Of a stretch of DNA of 64,000 nucleotides, positions 1 through 12,030 are shown piece after piece. Positions within the stretch are counted from its first letter, which is position 1; each line of letters opens with the position of its first letter. The notes below the pieces were generated by a model. That model was not told the origin of the DNA and made no database searches. It saw nothing but the letters and a program-made list of their open reading frames with translations. The stretch is from contig VICG01000009.1 of assembly GCA_008692225.1 (NCBI GenBank), positions 2,317,001-2,381,000 of the forward strand, written 5' to 3'. This DNA comes from Monilinia fructicola (Eukaryota; Ascomycota; Leotiomycetes; Helotiales; Sclerotiniaceae). A program made the translations under genes and the position numbers.

Positions 1-142
1 ATTGGAGGATGATCCTACATTACCGATTGTTGGGTATTATCCTGCGTTGATAATTTTAACGACAGTCATGGCTTGGGTTTGGGTGGTTGTTGCTTGGGTT
101 GGTATGAAATATTTTCGACATGCCAAAATTAGTGGGGATTGA
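1..142 (+). CDS. C-terminal end of an unidentified membrane protein (partial)
   Basis: An open frame enters the window in the frame starting at base 2 and stops at TGA 140-142, giving about 46 residues. After a short acidic lead (LEDDPTLP) it has a hydrophobic run of about 25 residues rich in I, L, V, W and A, then a short basic tail ending in HAKISGD. This is the profile of a last transmembrane helix with a short cytosolic tail. The 5' part lies outside the window, so the family cannot be named and even the coding call rests only on frame and composition. Confidence 0.45.
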   Translation, partial: LEDDPTLPIVGYYPALIILTTVMAWVWVVVAWVGMKYFRHAKISGD

Positions 143-1532
143 GATGGCCATATATTTAATGATAATATTAATATACCGATCATGAAAGGAGAAAGAATTC
201 AAGGTCTTGTGAGAACCATGGAACTTTTCGATTAATGTTCTTATGGTACCAATTCTAATTCGACAATTTTCAAGTTGACAATTAAGCCGACCATTTTTAA
301 GTCAACCAATGTCAAGGACTGCATTGAGCAGGAAAGACGAGAGCTACTATTCATGATTATGGAAAAGATGAAGTAGTCTATCTTACCTCCCTCTATGGAA
401 GTTCCGAAACTTCAAGGAGAGCCCACCAGTGGCCCTGGAGAGATGTTCAAATGCTATAAATAGCTTTTTGGATCAGGACCACCCGAATTACTGAGAAGGT
501 GATGGTGAATACTCAAGTATTATGTGTATTACCTTATTTCAATGTAGTCTACATTGGTATTCATGGATGTTTGTTTATCACATGAGCAGATGGATGAATC
601 TTGGAGTTGTCTATTATCAATTGAACCTGAGGAAGAAACAGGATTTCCCATCGAAATTGGAGGAATCTGATAAATCAATACTTTCCTTGATTTCCGTCTA
701 TACAGAGGGGCTCTTGGTGTGGTAACCCAGTCTTGGGGGTTATCTAATGGAGGACAGCGCAATCCTTTTGCTACTTTTTCAAGAGGATAAGTCTCTCTCT
801 ACACATTGTTCTGAAGATGTTCAAAGATGCCTAGTAAAGATTCTGTGGGATCTTGTGCTTCCGTAGAGTCCAAAAGCTAGAGGAAGTACAAGTTGATAGT
901 AATGGAATGTGGGTGAATGGATTAAGAGGGTGGAAGTCTGTGTTACATTGCCACGACCAACATCGACTGGAATACAAGGGGATGCATTACTGCTGTTGTG
1001 AAAGGGAAGCGCTGTGATGTCCGGGTATTGTCAGTTGAGATATAAAACTATGTATATCTCATCTGTTCGTTTCTTCAACATAGCAGTCTTGATATTTGAG
1101 GTATCAATATTGAATATATCGCTAATGCCGTCATCTCTCGCTTGTAAATATAGAGCTCATCCCCGATGTACAGAGCAGTAACCTATGAATTTGACATATA
1201 TCATAAATCGTTCCTCACTCTGAAAGTCTTAAAAGTATGTATATATGAGGTTGGAAGATATTTGCTATCAATCCAAACTGACAACATCAATTAGATTAAT
1301 TTGATCAACCTCCTCACAAATGCCATGAGGTTACGAGTAGGTTATGTTTGATTACATAATTTCACATCGCCCACAGCTTTCTGCCCAGGCGGTGAATCCT
1401 CCAACCCATGGCAAACTGGTCCGAGCTCGAAAAAAAGATTCCCTCAATCAAAAAATAATTCTTGAATTTGACAAGCTCAATCATCAATCAATACGACTCA
1501 ATTCCCAATTGAGAGTACAACGCATCGACAAT
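143..1532. other. Intergenic region before EBP2
   Basis: About 1.4 kb with no convincing gene. Small open frames around 522-762 overlap on both strands, lack family features and look like chance. The last 200 bases must hold the EBP2 promoter and 5' leader. The frame used by EBP2 is open upstream to 1344, but those residues are not conserved-looking and the Ebp2-type start is at 1533. Confidence 0.5.
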
Positions 1533-2835
1533 ATGGTCACCAAGAGTAGATTGAAGATGGCTCTTGCAGCCGATAAGAAGATTGATTTCCAAAAATTACA
1601 TCAGAAGAAGGTGGCTAAGCTTGCGAGAAAAGGAAAGGTTGAGAAGGGAGGGGAGAAGAGTGAGAAGAGTGAGAAGCGTGAGAAGAAGGGAAAGGTTGAG
1701 CAGGAATGGGAAGATGTTGAGAAGAGAGTCAAGATGAGGATTCGGAAGAGGGTGATAGTGAAGATGAGGAGGAAGAGGAAGATGAAGAGGGAAATGGTCC
1801 TACCGAGGTATTGATTTGCACTTTCGCATCCGTTATCTCTTGGTACTAACGATCCCGCAGATTGATTTCGCAGCCATCGACGAGAGCGATAGCGATTCTT
1901 CTGTTGGCGGGGATGAAGACGAGGAGGATAATGAAGAGGAAGATGAAGACGATGAAGATATCCCCATGTCCGATCTCGAAGACCTCGATGACGAAGAGAG
2001 AGAAGATATGATCCCACATCAACGACTCACCATAAACAACACCGTCGCTCTCACCGCCGCCCTGAAACGCATCTCCCTTCCAATCGCCACTCTTCCATTC
2101 TCCGAACACCAGTCCATCACATCCGACAAACCCACAGAAATCGCCGACGTCTCCGATGATCTGAACCGGGAATTGGCATTCTATTCTCAATCACTCGAGG
2201 CCGTCAAGTCTGCGCGAGCGCTCCTCAAGGCCGAAGGCGTCGCATTCACCCGACCTACGGATTACTTTGCCGAGATGGTCAAGGCAGATGAGCACATGGA
2301 GAAGATCAAGCGAAAGTTAGTCGACGAAGCCGCCGGCAAGAAAGCATCCGCCGATGCCAGGAAACAAAGAGATTTGAAGAAGTTCGGCAAGCAAGTCCAA
2401 GTCGCCAAATTGCAAGAGAGAGATAAGGAGAGGAAGCAAACGTTGGACAAGATCAAGACGTTGAAGAGGAGTAAGTGTGATTCTGGCCGTGTCTTTCCAT
2501 ATCCTTGCTAATACCAATGATCAACAGAGCGTCAGGGAGCCGATAACGAAAACACGAATGAAGCAGATCTATTCGACGTGGCACTCGAAGAAGAAACCAA
2601 ATCTACCGGCGGCCGAAATGATCGCAAGGGTGCACCAAACAAGAGACAGAAGAAAGATGAGAAGTTCGGTCACGGTGGTAAGAAGAGATTTAAGAAGAGT
2701 GGTGATGCTATCAGTAGTGGAGATTTGACCGGATTTTCCGTCAAGAAGATGAAGGGAGGGGGTGCCAGGGGTGGGGCTAAGGGCGGTGCCAAGTCTCGAC
2801 CCGGAAAGGCGAGAAGAGCCGGTGGGAAGAGATAG
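1533..2835 (+). CDS. EBP2: rRNA-processing protein Ebp2, with an apparent frame break in exon 1
   Basis: Ebp2 is a nucleolar assembly factor needed for 27S pre-rRNA processing and 60S subunit formation (known for the family; essential in yeast). I read join(1533..1807,1861..2470,2528..2835). Introns 1808-1860 and 2471-2527 have good donors, and the first has a TACTAAC branch. The start MVTKSRLKMAL is the typical fungal N-terminus. An acidic stretch follows, then the conserved helical core (NRELAFYSQSLEAV... GVAFTRPTDYFAEMVK), a coiled-coil basic segment and the G/K/R-rich nucleolar tail ending in RRAGGKR. Exon 1 changes frame near 1719-1726: before it the frame reads EWEDVE, after it the acidic stretch ESQDEDSEEGDSEDE reads only in another frame and joins exon 2 correctly. 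One missing base in a GAG/GAAGAG context would explain this. Because the gene is essential in yeast and everything else is intact, a sequence error is likelier than a true null. Confidence 0.88.
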
Positions 2836-4436
2836 TGTGTTGGTCTTTATATGAAAGGGAAATGTATCAAATGGGATAATTTGATCATGGCGTTTTTTGA
2901 GGGTAGGTAGGTAGCATATTCACTTCTTCGAAAAGGATGTTGGGAATTATGAAGACGTAAGAGGAAGAGAAGAGATATCGGAGAATATCATGAATATCTT
3001 TGTCTTTACTACCTACCTACTTACCTCCCTAGGTACATAATATCTTACTTCACCTGATCACACTGTACTTGTATTCGCAAGGGAATTCCTGTTGGCTGTT
3101 GCCTCTTGATCTAATGACACTTACTATACTCGTCACCATCCATATCACCATCACCATCATCACCAATCAATCAATCACTTCATAAACGGAATCTGGTATC
3201 CATTTTAAACCTTTGCCTGCAGGCCTGCCAAAAAAAGCTTTATGCGATATATGGTATGGTATTCATTCTCCCATTTCTTTCCCCTTTTCCCTTGTCTTTC
3301 ATCCCATATCTTTTCCTATTCTTTATTTCAATCCCTTCTTTCATCTGCCATCTGCATCCCACCACTTCCTCATGCCTGTTCCCACCCCATCATCATCCAA
3401 TTCCTCACCAAATCATCCAATCCATTCCATTTCTCTTTCCCTCCTTTCTTTTCATCTGATCCAATTCCTTCTCCCACCCAATATGATATCTCTCGCAAGC
3501 CATGGGGAGAAAAAAACGGGGACTAAAAAAAAAGAGAAAACTCCACTATCTTCATATTCCTCCCAAAATCGCTTTCGCCACAACAAATGCATTGATTTCA
3601 TCAAACCATCCAACCCCAACATCCCATCCAAACCAACCATTCCTATCAAACCCCATCAACCCGTCAACCATTCTCAACCAACTCAAAAATCCCAAAGATA
3701 TAATCAAAGTAACCTCAACTTCCTAATCCATCAAACACGAAAATCCAAGGTGAATAATATAATATAATAGTCGAGTCGAGTCAAGTCGAGTCAATTCGAG
3801 GTAATCCGAGTCAATTCGAGTCAAAATTTCCCAAGAGAAAGTTAAATCGAAGATGAAAGGAAAATGTTATTTTGATTATTGAACAATGGGATGATAATGA
3901 TATACATCTTTTATCATCTCACAACCCTTTGATCCTATCACTTCCGTATATGTAGATTGGTATCGAATGAAAACTTGATTTCAAGAGTCAAGTAGGAATC
4001 TCAAGAAGAGAGAGAGAGAGAGAGAGAGAAAAGGTATGCCAGAAAAGGGTTAACAAAGGAAATTCGTGCTCCATTCTTTCGTCATTCGAATCGTATGCTA
4101 TCATATTCATATTTTTTAATGCCGCTATGAACTGAATCGAGATGAATCTTTGATGGAGGATATAATAAACAAGGGTAAGATGAAAAGTTTGCTGATGAAA
4201 ACCAATAAAATGTTGATTTTGGATTTGGATGCAGCAGAGGTATCGTATTTGAAACCGCCTATGATATTATAAACGCCATGGAATATGCTAATGATGTTGA
4301 TGTGATTTGACATAAGAAACCTCGATTGAGTCGCTGTTGTCATAAAGACATTATAGAATTCGTTTCCTCTGATTAATTTGTGATCAATCAACCACAAATG
4401 GTGAAAATTTTGACCATCATTTTTGTCATGGCATGA
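2836..4436. other. Convergent 3' intergenic region between EBP2 and samB
   Basis: No gene is supported. It holds the two 3' UTRs and simple sequence: pyrimidine-rich stretches at 3250-3480, an imperfect 10-bp tandem repeat of the GAGTCAATTC type at about 3770-3825, and an (AG)n run at about 4008-4029. The 184-codon frame at 3213-3767 is low complexity (P/S/F/H) and starts inside C/T-rich DNA, so I do not call it. Confidence 0.5.
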
Positions 4437-6348
4437 TCATTGAGATGCTTGAACACACCAATGTCGATGAAATACCCATGCACTCTTTTGACATTCTTTA
4501 CTGCAATATTTTGTCCTTCGACATCTTCTGCATTTTGCGAATTGTCTGGTATATTCTTCCCATTTTCCACATTGATAATATGCGCATTGTCTGATGCCAC
4601 CTCGGTTATCATCCTTTCGACATAAATTCCTCATGACAACTCCTGCCCAGTACTGCATATCTTGACTGTGATGCCTGACTGTGAACTTTTCAACCAAAGG
4701 GAAGATGTTGAAATCGTCGGGAAGTAGATATTCTTCCTCTTCTTCTTCGTGGGAATGAGACGCACATGAGGTTGGCGTGGTGTTGGAGGGAACCATTCTC
4801 ATCAACATCGAGTAGATGAAGTTCAGAACCAATCTTGAGTTTGGGAACGAGATGGGATTGTTGAAAGTACGATCTCAAATTACAATATTTGGAAACGTAT
4901 GCGAGAAGTTGAAGAGACATCAATACATCTTCATCTCTTGGCATAGCAGCCAAAACTTGTCCTTGTGGTGGTGTTGGTCTATCCAAGAAATATCTAGGAA
5001 TTGTTGTAGGTTGGCATGGTAGGAGGGGTATTCACGGTTGCTGGCTGAGCGGGTGAAAGACCAATTGTTGGTCCGGTTGGAGTGGTAGCATCATTAATCA
5101 TACTACCATCCATAGCAGATCGATGAGTGATGTTGAATGACCCAGCATCTTGTGCTTCGGAAACATTTGGAGTCGTAAGACCCAGTGGTGTTTCGACGGC
5201 AGTAAGCATCGAATCATTTTCATCCATATTAACATCCTGAATGTTCACACTTGTAGATTGAATCTCAGCTGTGCTCACACCATTAATCTCAGGTTCACCA
5301 GATTCATCAGATGCCATACTATCAGCATTTGTATCTTCTGTATCGGCAGATGTTGACACTTGATGTCTAATTGATGGACGTCTTCTTGACCGAGGTGTGC
5401 CGACGGAAGTTGATGTTCCACGAACAGTAGGTGATCGAATTTGGGTTGGAGGTAAAGGAGTTGTTGGAGATTCGGTTGAGATGTTAGACCCCCTTGAAAG
5501 CCTGGTACCATGGATGGTAAACGATCAACATCTCTAACGGGTCTGATATTAAATCCATCAGTCGTATCCATTGATGGCACCGCAGTCGCAAGTGGTTGGA
5601 TGTTATGGCGTGGTGATAAGAAATGTTGTCTCGCATCTTGATTTCTATGGTGATGATGGTGATGTCTGTGTACAGAGAACGTGGTTCGTTCGGGAGGTGA
5701 TGTGAGGGCGAATTGAGGCCCCGTTGGTGTGATATCCATAGCATCCGAGCCCGCAGTCAATGGTGCACCAGGGAAATTCGAAGGAATATCGATAGAAGGT
5801 GGAGGCGGTTGACGTCTTGATGCTCGAAATTCCGATTCAAATCGCGATGATCGATTGCCAAATGAAGGTCCCTTGTGTGAATTTCGATGTTCCCCTGATC
5901 TTCCATTTTGATGTCGATGTTCCAGTAAAGCTTTCTGTTTAGCTTCTTCAGCTTTCTCTCTGCATCGATCGACCACTTTGATATAATTGTCGAGAATTGT
6001 CGCTATGACTGGAACCATATCCGCTTCCACTACCCTGGTTCTAACATTTTCCGAACCTCTCACACCAATATTGACAACGCATTGAAATGCCAAATTCCAT
6101 TTCCACATATCCATCATGTCTTTACTCCTCCCAGCCTTGAGCAGGCATACCAATCTTTCAACACCTCCATCGACGGTAAGGATATCTCTGATTCTGGCAG
6201 ATGAAGTTGTAAGGTATGCGAGATGATTGAGCGAATTGATTAAAGGTAAGGTTGAAGTACAATCAAGGGCTCGACGATCGTACAAAGCTGTCGTGATACC
6301 GACCGAAGCCTTATTGACATTTGGGATGCTGAAATTGACTTCCCTCAT
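4437..6348 (-). CDS. samB: MYND zinc-finger protein SamB/Mub1, read in four frame segments
   Basis: Mub1 acts with the Ubr2 ubiquitin ligase and Rad6 in yeast; SamB of Aspergillus affects conidiophore development (family knowledge). The N-terminus MREVNFSIPNVNKAS and the following armadillo-like helices (NSLNHLAYLTTSSARIRD, GGVERLVCLL) are the SamB signature. The middle is long, S/T/P-rich and disordered with a His run. The C-terminal part has YFLDRPTPPQGQ, EEYLLPDDFNIFPLVEKFTV and a complete MYND finger (CAYYQCGKWE, CRRCRRTKYCSKECQ, HRHWC). These pieces lie in different frames. Breaks fall at about 5489-5493 (a five-base C run on the plus strand), about 5003-5015 and about 4745-4800. No GT-AG intron of sensible size fits any of them. 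The gene is either wrongly sequenced at three spots or a young pseudogene; domain identity is secure. Confidence 0.85.
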
Positions 6349-8039
6349 GGTGAAGATTGAAATCCGCAGATGGCGGTTGATGAAGAAATGATTATTTTTT
6401 GTCGATCAAAAATTGTTTGTTTTTTGTTTGGGGGGGAGGGGAGGGGGGTGAGAAGAACCTGCCACTGAAGGTGGAAATTATACGTGAAATATGATCGTAC
6501 TGCAGCGATGTGATTTGATGTATGTAGTTTGATGAATTGATGAAATTGATGGGATTGTTGGTTTGTTGGTTTGATGAACTGATGAACTGATGAACTGATG
6601 AACCGGATGAATCGAATGGATTGGATGAATAATAATTGATTGAATTAGGATACTTGTTGGTTTTCGAATGCAAGTATTATCGATTCCCTTCCTTTTTTTC
6701 CTCTTCTTGTCTCTTTGTTGATTGATGATGATGTATGATGAAGATGAATCGATGGAACTTTTTTGGTCTTTAAGCTGAAATCTTTAAAGAGGGAAGATTG
6801 TCGCGAAGCCAGCTGTAAGACAAGTAATCAATGAATCGTCATTGATAATCCAAATGTATTGATTTGATTGTATTGTGTTGTATGGAAAAAAGGTTGGTAA
6901 TTGGTATTGTTGTGTTACTTTATAGGATTTGAAGATGATCAAAAGACTTGATGGATTTGAGTGTAATTTAATGAGAATCAGGTCTCTCGCTCTTTTTTGA
7001 TGTTTTCGTGGTTTATTGTGATGGTGATGGTGATGATGATGGTGATTGTGACTGGTTTTAATTGTGATTGTGATTTTGATTTTGATTTTGATTTTGATTT
7101 TGATCTTGATTGTGAATGGATGAAATGAGATTTGAGTGAGTCGAGATAGTTCCGAGTATGAGAGTAGGAGAGAGGAAGAGAGAGAGAGAGTGAGATGGGT
7201 GAGTTGTGATGGTGTATGATGTGTGGTGTAAGAGAAGTATAAGAGAAGTATGAGTAAGGTAAAGATAATAAGTAATGAGTAAGGTAATAAAGTACTAGGT
7301 AAGTAAATAAGTAATTAGATAGTAAAATAATTAGATAGTAAAATAGTAAAATAATAGAATATGAGGTAATAAATAAGATAATTAAGGTAATAGAGTACTT
7401 AGGTAGATTAAATAGATTAATAGTAGTAAGGTAAAATGAGAAAAGAAAAAAATTATTATTTATTATTTATTATTACGAGTCTATTACTTTATTTAATTTA
7501 GGTATTTTTCTATATTTTATTAATTAAGAATACTTAGATTAATAGTAATAAACCCTTAAATTCAAAGATTATATTATTTAGATTTAAAATATCTTTTTTA
7601 TTATATTTTATTATAATCTATCTTATTTTTCTTTATTCTTCTTTTATTATAAAATCTAAAAGATTAACTTAGTCTTATTAGAAAATAAAAAATCTATTAC
7701 TATGTATTTAAGCATATATCGAAACACTTAAATATAGATACATTGAATTATAAATAAAATTCTTAGATTGGCTTAATGAACTCTTAGTAATACAATCCCT
7801 CTAGAGTAGTAGTAAATTCCTAATGGATTCGAAGAATCAAGCTTAGAGAAAATGTGGAGTCATGTGATTCTTATACCTGTACTATAGGAGGTTCAAAATG
7901 AAAAAACACGAACCTTAAATCCTTAGCGGCTCTTGTGATTGGTCATAAGTATTCCGCGAAAATTCTAATTGGTCGAGCATTAGTAAGCAAAAAACCTTAA
8001 TTTTTTGATGTCCGACTTTCCGTTCTACCTTCGGAGCTT
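6349..8039. other. samB upstream region passing into AT-rich gene-poor DNA
   Basis: The first few hundred bases are the samB leader and promoter, including a G-rich run at 6427-6447 and GATGAAC-type short repeats around 6570-6600. From about 7020 the sequence is a chain of GAT/GTGAT repeats and then AT-rich DNA (7250-8000) of mostly A, T and short G-containing repeats. No open frame looks coding. Confidence 0.5.
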
Positions 8040-8190
8040 AATTATTCCGGCCATTCCATTTCCGGCCATTTCATTTCCAGTTTATTTCGAAGGTGGTCAA
8101 CTATTTCGGCCCATCCATTTCGGCCCATTCCATTTCGGCCCATTCCATTTCGGCCCATTCCATTCCGGCCATTCCATTCCGCAGCTATTA
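8040..8190 (+). repeat. 15-bp minisatellite (CCATTTCGGCCCATT type)
   Basis: Tandem and degenerate copies of a unit close to TTTCGGCCCATTCCA, most regular at 8108-8180, with variants reading TTCCGGCCATTCCA on both sides. It is GC-richer than the surrounding AT-rich DNA. The 71-codon frame through it only mirrors the repeat (HFGPFHFGP). Confidence 0.75.
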
Positions 8191-8216
8191 TCATATAGGA
8201 CCTATTTTATTTCGAA

Positions 8217-8492
8217 ATAATAAATAATAAATAATAAATAATAAATAATAAATAATAAATAATAAATAATAAATAATAAATAATAAATAATAAATAATAA
8301 ATAATAAATAATAAATAATAAATAATAAAAATAATAAAAATAATAAATAATAATAATAATAATATAATAAATAATAAAATAATAAATAATAAATAATAAA
8401 TAATAAATAATAAATAATAAATAATAAATAATAAATAATAAATAATAAATAATAAATAATAAATAATAAATAATAAATAATAATAATATTTA
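8217..8492 (+). repeat. (AATAATA)n heptanucleotide satellite
   Basis: Near-perfect tandem array of a 7-bp unit over about 275 bp, with a short interruption of AAT trinucleotides at about 8328-8372. Any open frame here is repeat-derived. Confidence 0.9.
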
Positions 8493-8639
8493 TTTAAATA
8501 AAATTCTTTTAAAAACATTTAGAATTTAAATTAAAAAAGAAATAAGTATATTTATATTGAATTTTAAAAAATATAAAAGAATATAAATAGCTTTAAAGCT
8601 TTTATATTAAAAATAATTTATAAATAGAATAAAAAATAA

Positions 8640-8812
8640 ATAGAATAAATACAATAAAAAGAATAAATAGAATAAATAGAATAAATAGAATAAATAGAAT
8701 AAATAAAATAAATAAAATAAATAAAAAATAAAATAAATAGAATAAATAGAATAAATAGAATAAATAGAATAAATAGAATAAATAGAATAAATAGAATAAA
8801 TAGAATATAATT
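8640..8812 (+). repeat. (AGAATAAAT)n 9-bp tandem repeat
   Basis: Two blocks of the 9-bp unit AGAATAAAT (about 8662-8702 and 8735-8812), separated by a variant block of AAATAAATA repeats. Confidence 0.8.
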
Positions 8813-9097
8813 AACTTTATCTTTTTATAAATTATAATTTAATTATTAATTAAAAATTATATAAATAATATTTATTTCCTTAAAAATATTATTAAAAAAA
8901 TACTATTATAAAATATAAAAAGAGATATAGAAAAAAAAGAATACTATTATTAATATACTTTATTATATATCTATTAAATATAGAATATAATTATATTAAA
9001 TATCTTCTTTATAATATAAAAGCATTTACTTCTAAATTAAGAAAAGTAGAGAAATAAATATATAATAATAAAGGATTTTCAAAAATGATTTATTTCT

Positions 9098-9371
<274 letters not shown>

Positions 9372-9377
9372 GTTATA

Positions 9378-9532
9378 CTAGCACTCGCGGAAAATAAATT
9401 TTTAGATTATGGATTCGTAGAATTTTATTAGCCTCGAACGAAGTGAGGATTGGGGGTTTGGGGGCTAGCCCCCATTAAGTAATAAAATTCGAAGAATCCA
9501 TAGTCTGAAAATTTATTTTCCGCGAGTGCTAG
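9378..9532. mobile_element. MITE-like foldback element with about 53-bp terminal inverted repeats
   Basis: The left arm (from 9378, CTAGCACTCGCGGAAAAT...) and the right arm (ending 9532, ...CCGCGAGTGCTAG) are inverted copies over about 53 bp with roughly four mismatches. The element is flanked by TA on both sides (9376-9377 and 9533-9534), as for Tc1/mariner-type target duplication. The core of about 50 bp holds two smaller palindromes, CCTCG-AACGAAG-TGAGG-like and GGGGGCTAGCCCCC. There is no coding capacity, so it would need a transposase supplied elsewhere. The assignment to Tc1/mariner is inference from the TA flanks only. Confidence 0.75.
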
Positions 9533-11808
9533 TAATATATAGGATTCTTTAAAATCCATTTGGTTTAATTCATTGGATCTACTATATTCATTTAGTCATT
9601 TGATCGTTCAATTGTTCATTCAATTATTCGTTTTTTTCATTTTCCTTTTATAACAAATCATTTCACTTTATCTATACTTCATTTTAATCTTCTTATTCTT
9701 TTCCATCTTCATCATCATCGTCTTCTTCTCCATCTCCTTCATCTTTAACCTCTTCGTCTCCTCCTTTTGCTTTATTACTTTATCATTGTCGAAACGATCA
9801 CGTGACTTACCATACTCCACACGACCGCCTCGGCATCCTACATAACCATCCATGGATCCTTCTACACCATCTAAACAATCATCCTCAAAATGATAGCGAT
9901 ATATCGAGTATCAATGAAGATATACCTACAGCATTAACTCTTACATCACACCCAGGTGATACCAACAACCGCCCACCGTCCATGATTGATCATTATGGCT
10001 TTGCCCGACATGGATTCGGTCTTCTACCGCATCTCCCTCTCTGATTCAATTTGCTCATCCCCCAAATAACCGACCGCCCGTGCTTTGATTACGGTTAATG
10101 AGGAACTCCTCTCTTCAAACTTGGGATGGGTCTTTGGTGACGGGGGTTGAAATATACTGTATGTAGGATTTTGATGAGATTGCGAGGTAAGCGCGCTCTT
10201 GAGGGATGATATGGTATGAGGTGGAGATGTGAGGTGAAGATGTGAAGATGTGAAGATGTGATGCGAAGATATCATGTGAAGATTAATGCGAAGATATCAT
10301 GTGAGGATTAATGCGAAGATATAACCTTGGAATATAATGATATGTATAATATAAAGTTGAATCTATGAATACCGTAAATAATGACAATCAATACTCGAGT
10401 AAATAAAATAAGACGTTGATAATTATAATATTAAATATTAGATATTAGATATTTTCCTCCTATATGATTTCTTAGCTCTTTAGGATTATATTTTGATAAC
10501 TTTAGGATATTTCATTATATTACTAGTTTGATATATTCAAGGTTAACAAAGATTTAAGAACATATAATTCCATTTAACCTTATATAAACAAAGTCTATAT
10601 TTAACCCAACGATTAGAGCCCGAGACTATGTATGTATTAGATAAGTCTATCGCCATAATACGGCCCGGGAGGAAGATTTGAAACTATGAATCCTTCAATC
10701 GATATACTTCGTACGGTCATAATAAGTTTTGAGTAAAATATTCAGAGACTAATTAACTGGTATTTCTATCGATTGATCTTATAATAAACCATCAATTAGT
10801 ATTTATTAGTATACCCGTATTCTCTTTGATGAGATTCTTAATAATTACCTATACAGAATCGTGATCTCTTCTGGTGAAGCTATACCTATTGGATATCTCA
10901 CTACAGTCCGGGTACTTGAGCCATCCAGTACAGACTCCAGAGTAGCTTGAGTAATATATCTTGGTGGCGATAAGAGATATAAATCATTATCGGAGAGATG
11001 CTCCTAAAATTGGATTCCTCTGCATATGATGACGAAGTGTTCATGTTCATGTTCCCATTCATCATATACAAGTACAAGTGAATCATCCTTCTCTTTGCAT
11101 CATGCTGCCTTGATATTCCACCTATGTTACCACCTGCAGATACCTACAGAGGAAAGACTTGAGAATGCAACTCTACCCCAGTCCATTCAACACTTGTCCA
11201 TCAAGACGCCAAGACATTTGACATTGAGATATCAAAATGTCATTTCGTGAGAACAACGCATAACCTTGAAGGAGAGCAAACAAATGAGATTCTAATTTCA
11301 CCAGCGCATTATTATTATTATTATCATTATTATTATATCATCATCATCATCATCATCATTATTGTCATCGTCATCATTATCATCACCACCACCACCACCA
11401 AGCAGACAACGTATCACCCTGATCGTTCCACCACGCACTTCTATAAAAAGTAAAATGTATAAGATCATTCATTCTCAATCATCCTCCATCATTCATCACG
11501 AGGTTCAATGTTCGATATTCTGTACTCCGTACGCTCCTTGTTTCACATCAATTCCCGATTGCAAAATCTTATATTCCTTTGGGGTTACACCAAATCATAT
11601 ATTGCCGGCAAACGTGGCTGAGGATGAGATCTTTGCGTTTCATATTCTTCTCTACCTGAAGATTGAAAGACAAGCCAAGAACTTGGAATCTTTATAGGAC
11701 TTGACTTGGACTTGAAAGTTATTATTAATTAACAAGTTGTTGCTAGTTAATAAGTATAGTAGTAATAATAGTACGAGTAATAGTAATAATATTGATTTTC
11801 GTTGTAGA
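9533..11808. other. Gene-poor region between the foldback element and a dispersed repeat
   Basis: Short open frames (9802-10044, 10901-11250, 11362-11697) show no domains and sit in simple sequence. Visible structure: tandem GATGTGAA-type repeats at about 10220-10325 with a unit of about 27 bp repeated (CATGTGAAGATTAATGCGAAGATAT), and ATT/ATC/ACC trinucleotide runs at about 11310-11400. I see no supported gene. Confidence 0.4.
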
Positions 11809-12030
11809 GACCTCCTTCGAAGGTATAAGAGATATACTAAACTAAGGATTTAAATATAGAATCTTATATATTAAATATAATTAAAACTTTAAAAGGAAAA
11901 AAGCTATATTTATATATAAATCTAGATTTTTTAATTCTATAATATTATAATTCTCTTAAATACCGTAAAAGGCATTTTAAGCCTTTTAAAATAAGCTTTA
12001 ATTGTTTTTTTATATAATTAAATAATATTA
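11809..12030 (+). repeat. Dispersed repeat, copy A (AT-rich, RIP-like)
   Basis: From GACCTCC at 11809, this segment can be aligned by eye with 51864-52115 in the same orientation. Shared blocks include CTAAG/CTAAA-CTAAGGATTT, TAGAAT-TTATATAT, GGAAAAAAG-GCTATAT and AAGCCTTTTAA. Where the two differ, this copy usually has A or T where the other has G or C, the direction expected from repeat-induced point mutation. Both copies are preceded by GTA/ATA-type short repeats. No coding capacity remains. Confidence 0.7.

Noticed and set aside
1601..2190. Minus-strand frames opposite EBP2
   Set aside because: Complement of the acidic GAA/GAG-rich exon; no independent features.
3213..3767. 184-codon plus-strand frame after EBP2
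   Set aside because: Low-complexity Ser/Pro/His/Phe sequence from C/T-rich 3' flank; overlapping open frames in other phases are equally long.
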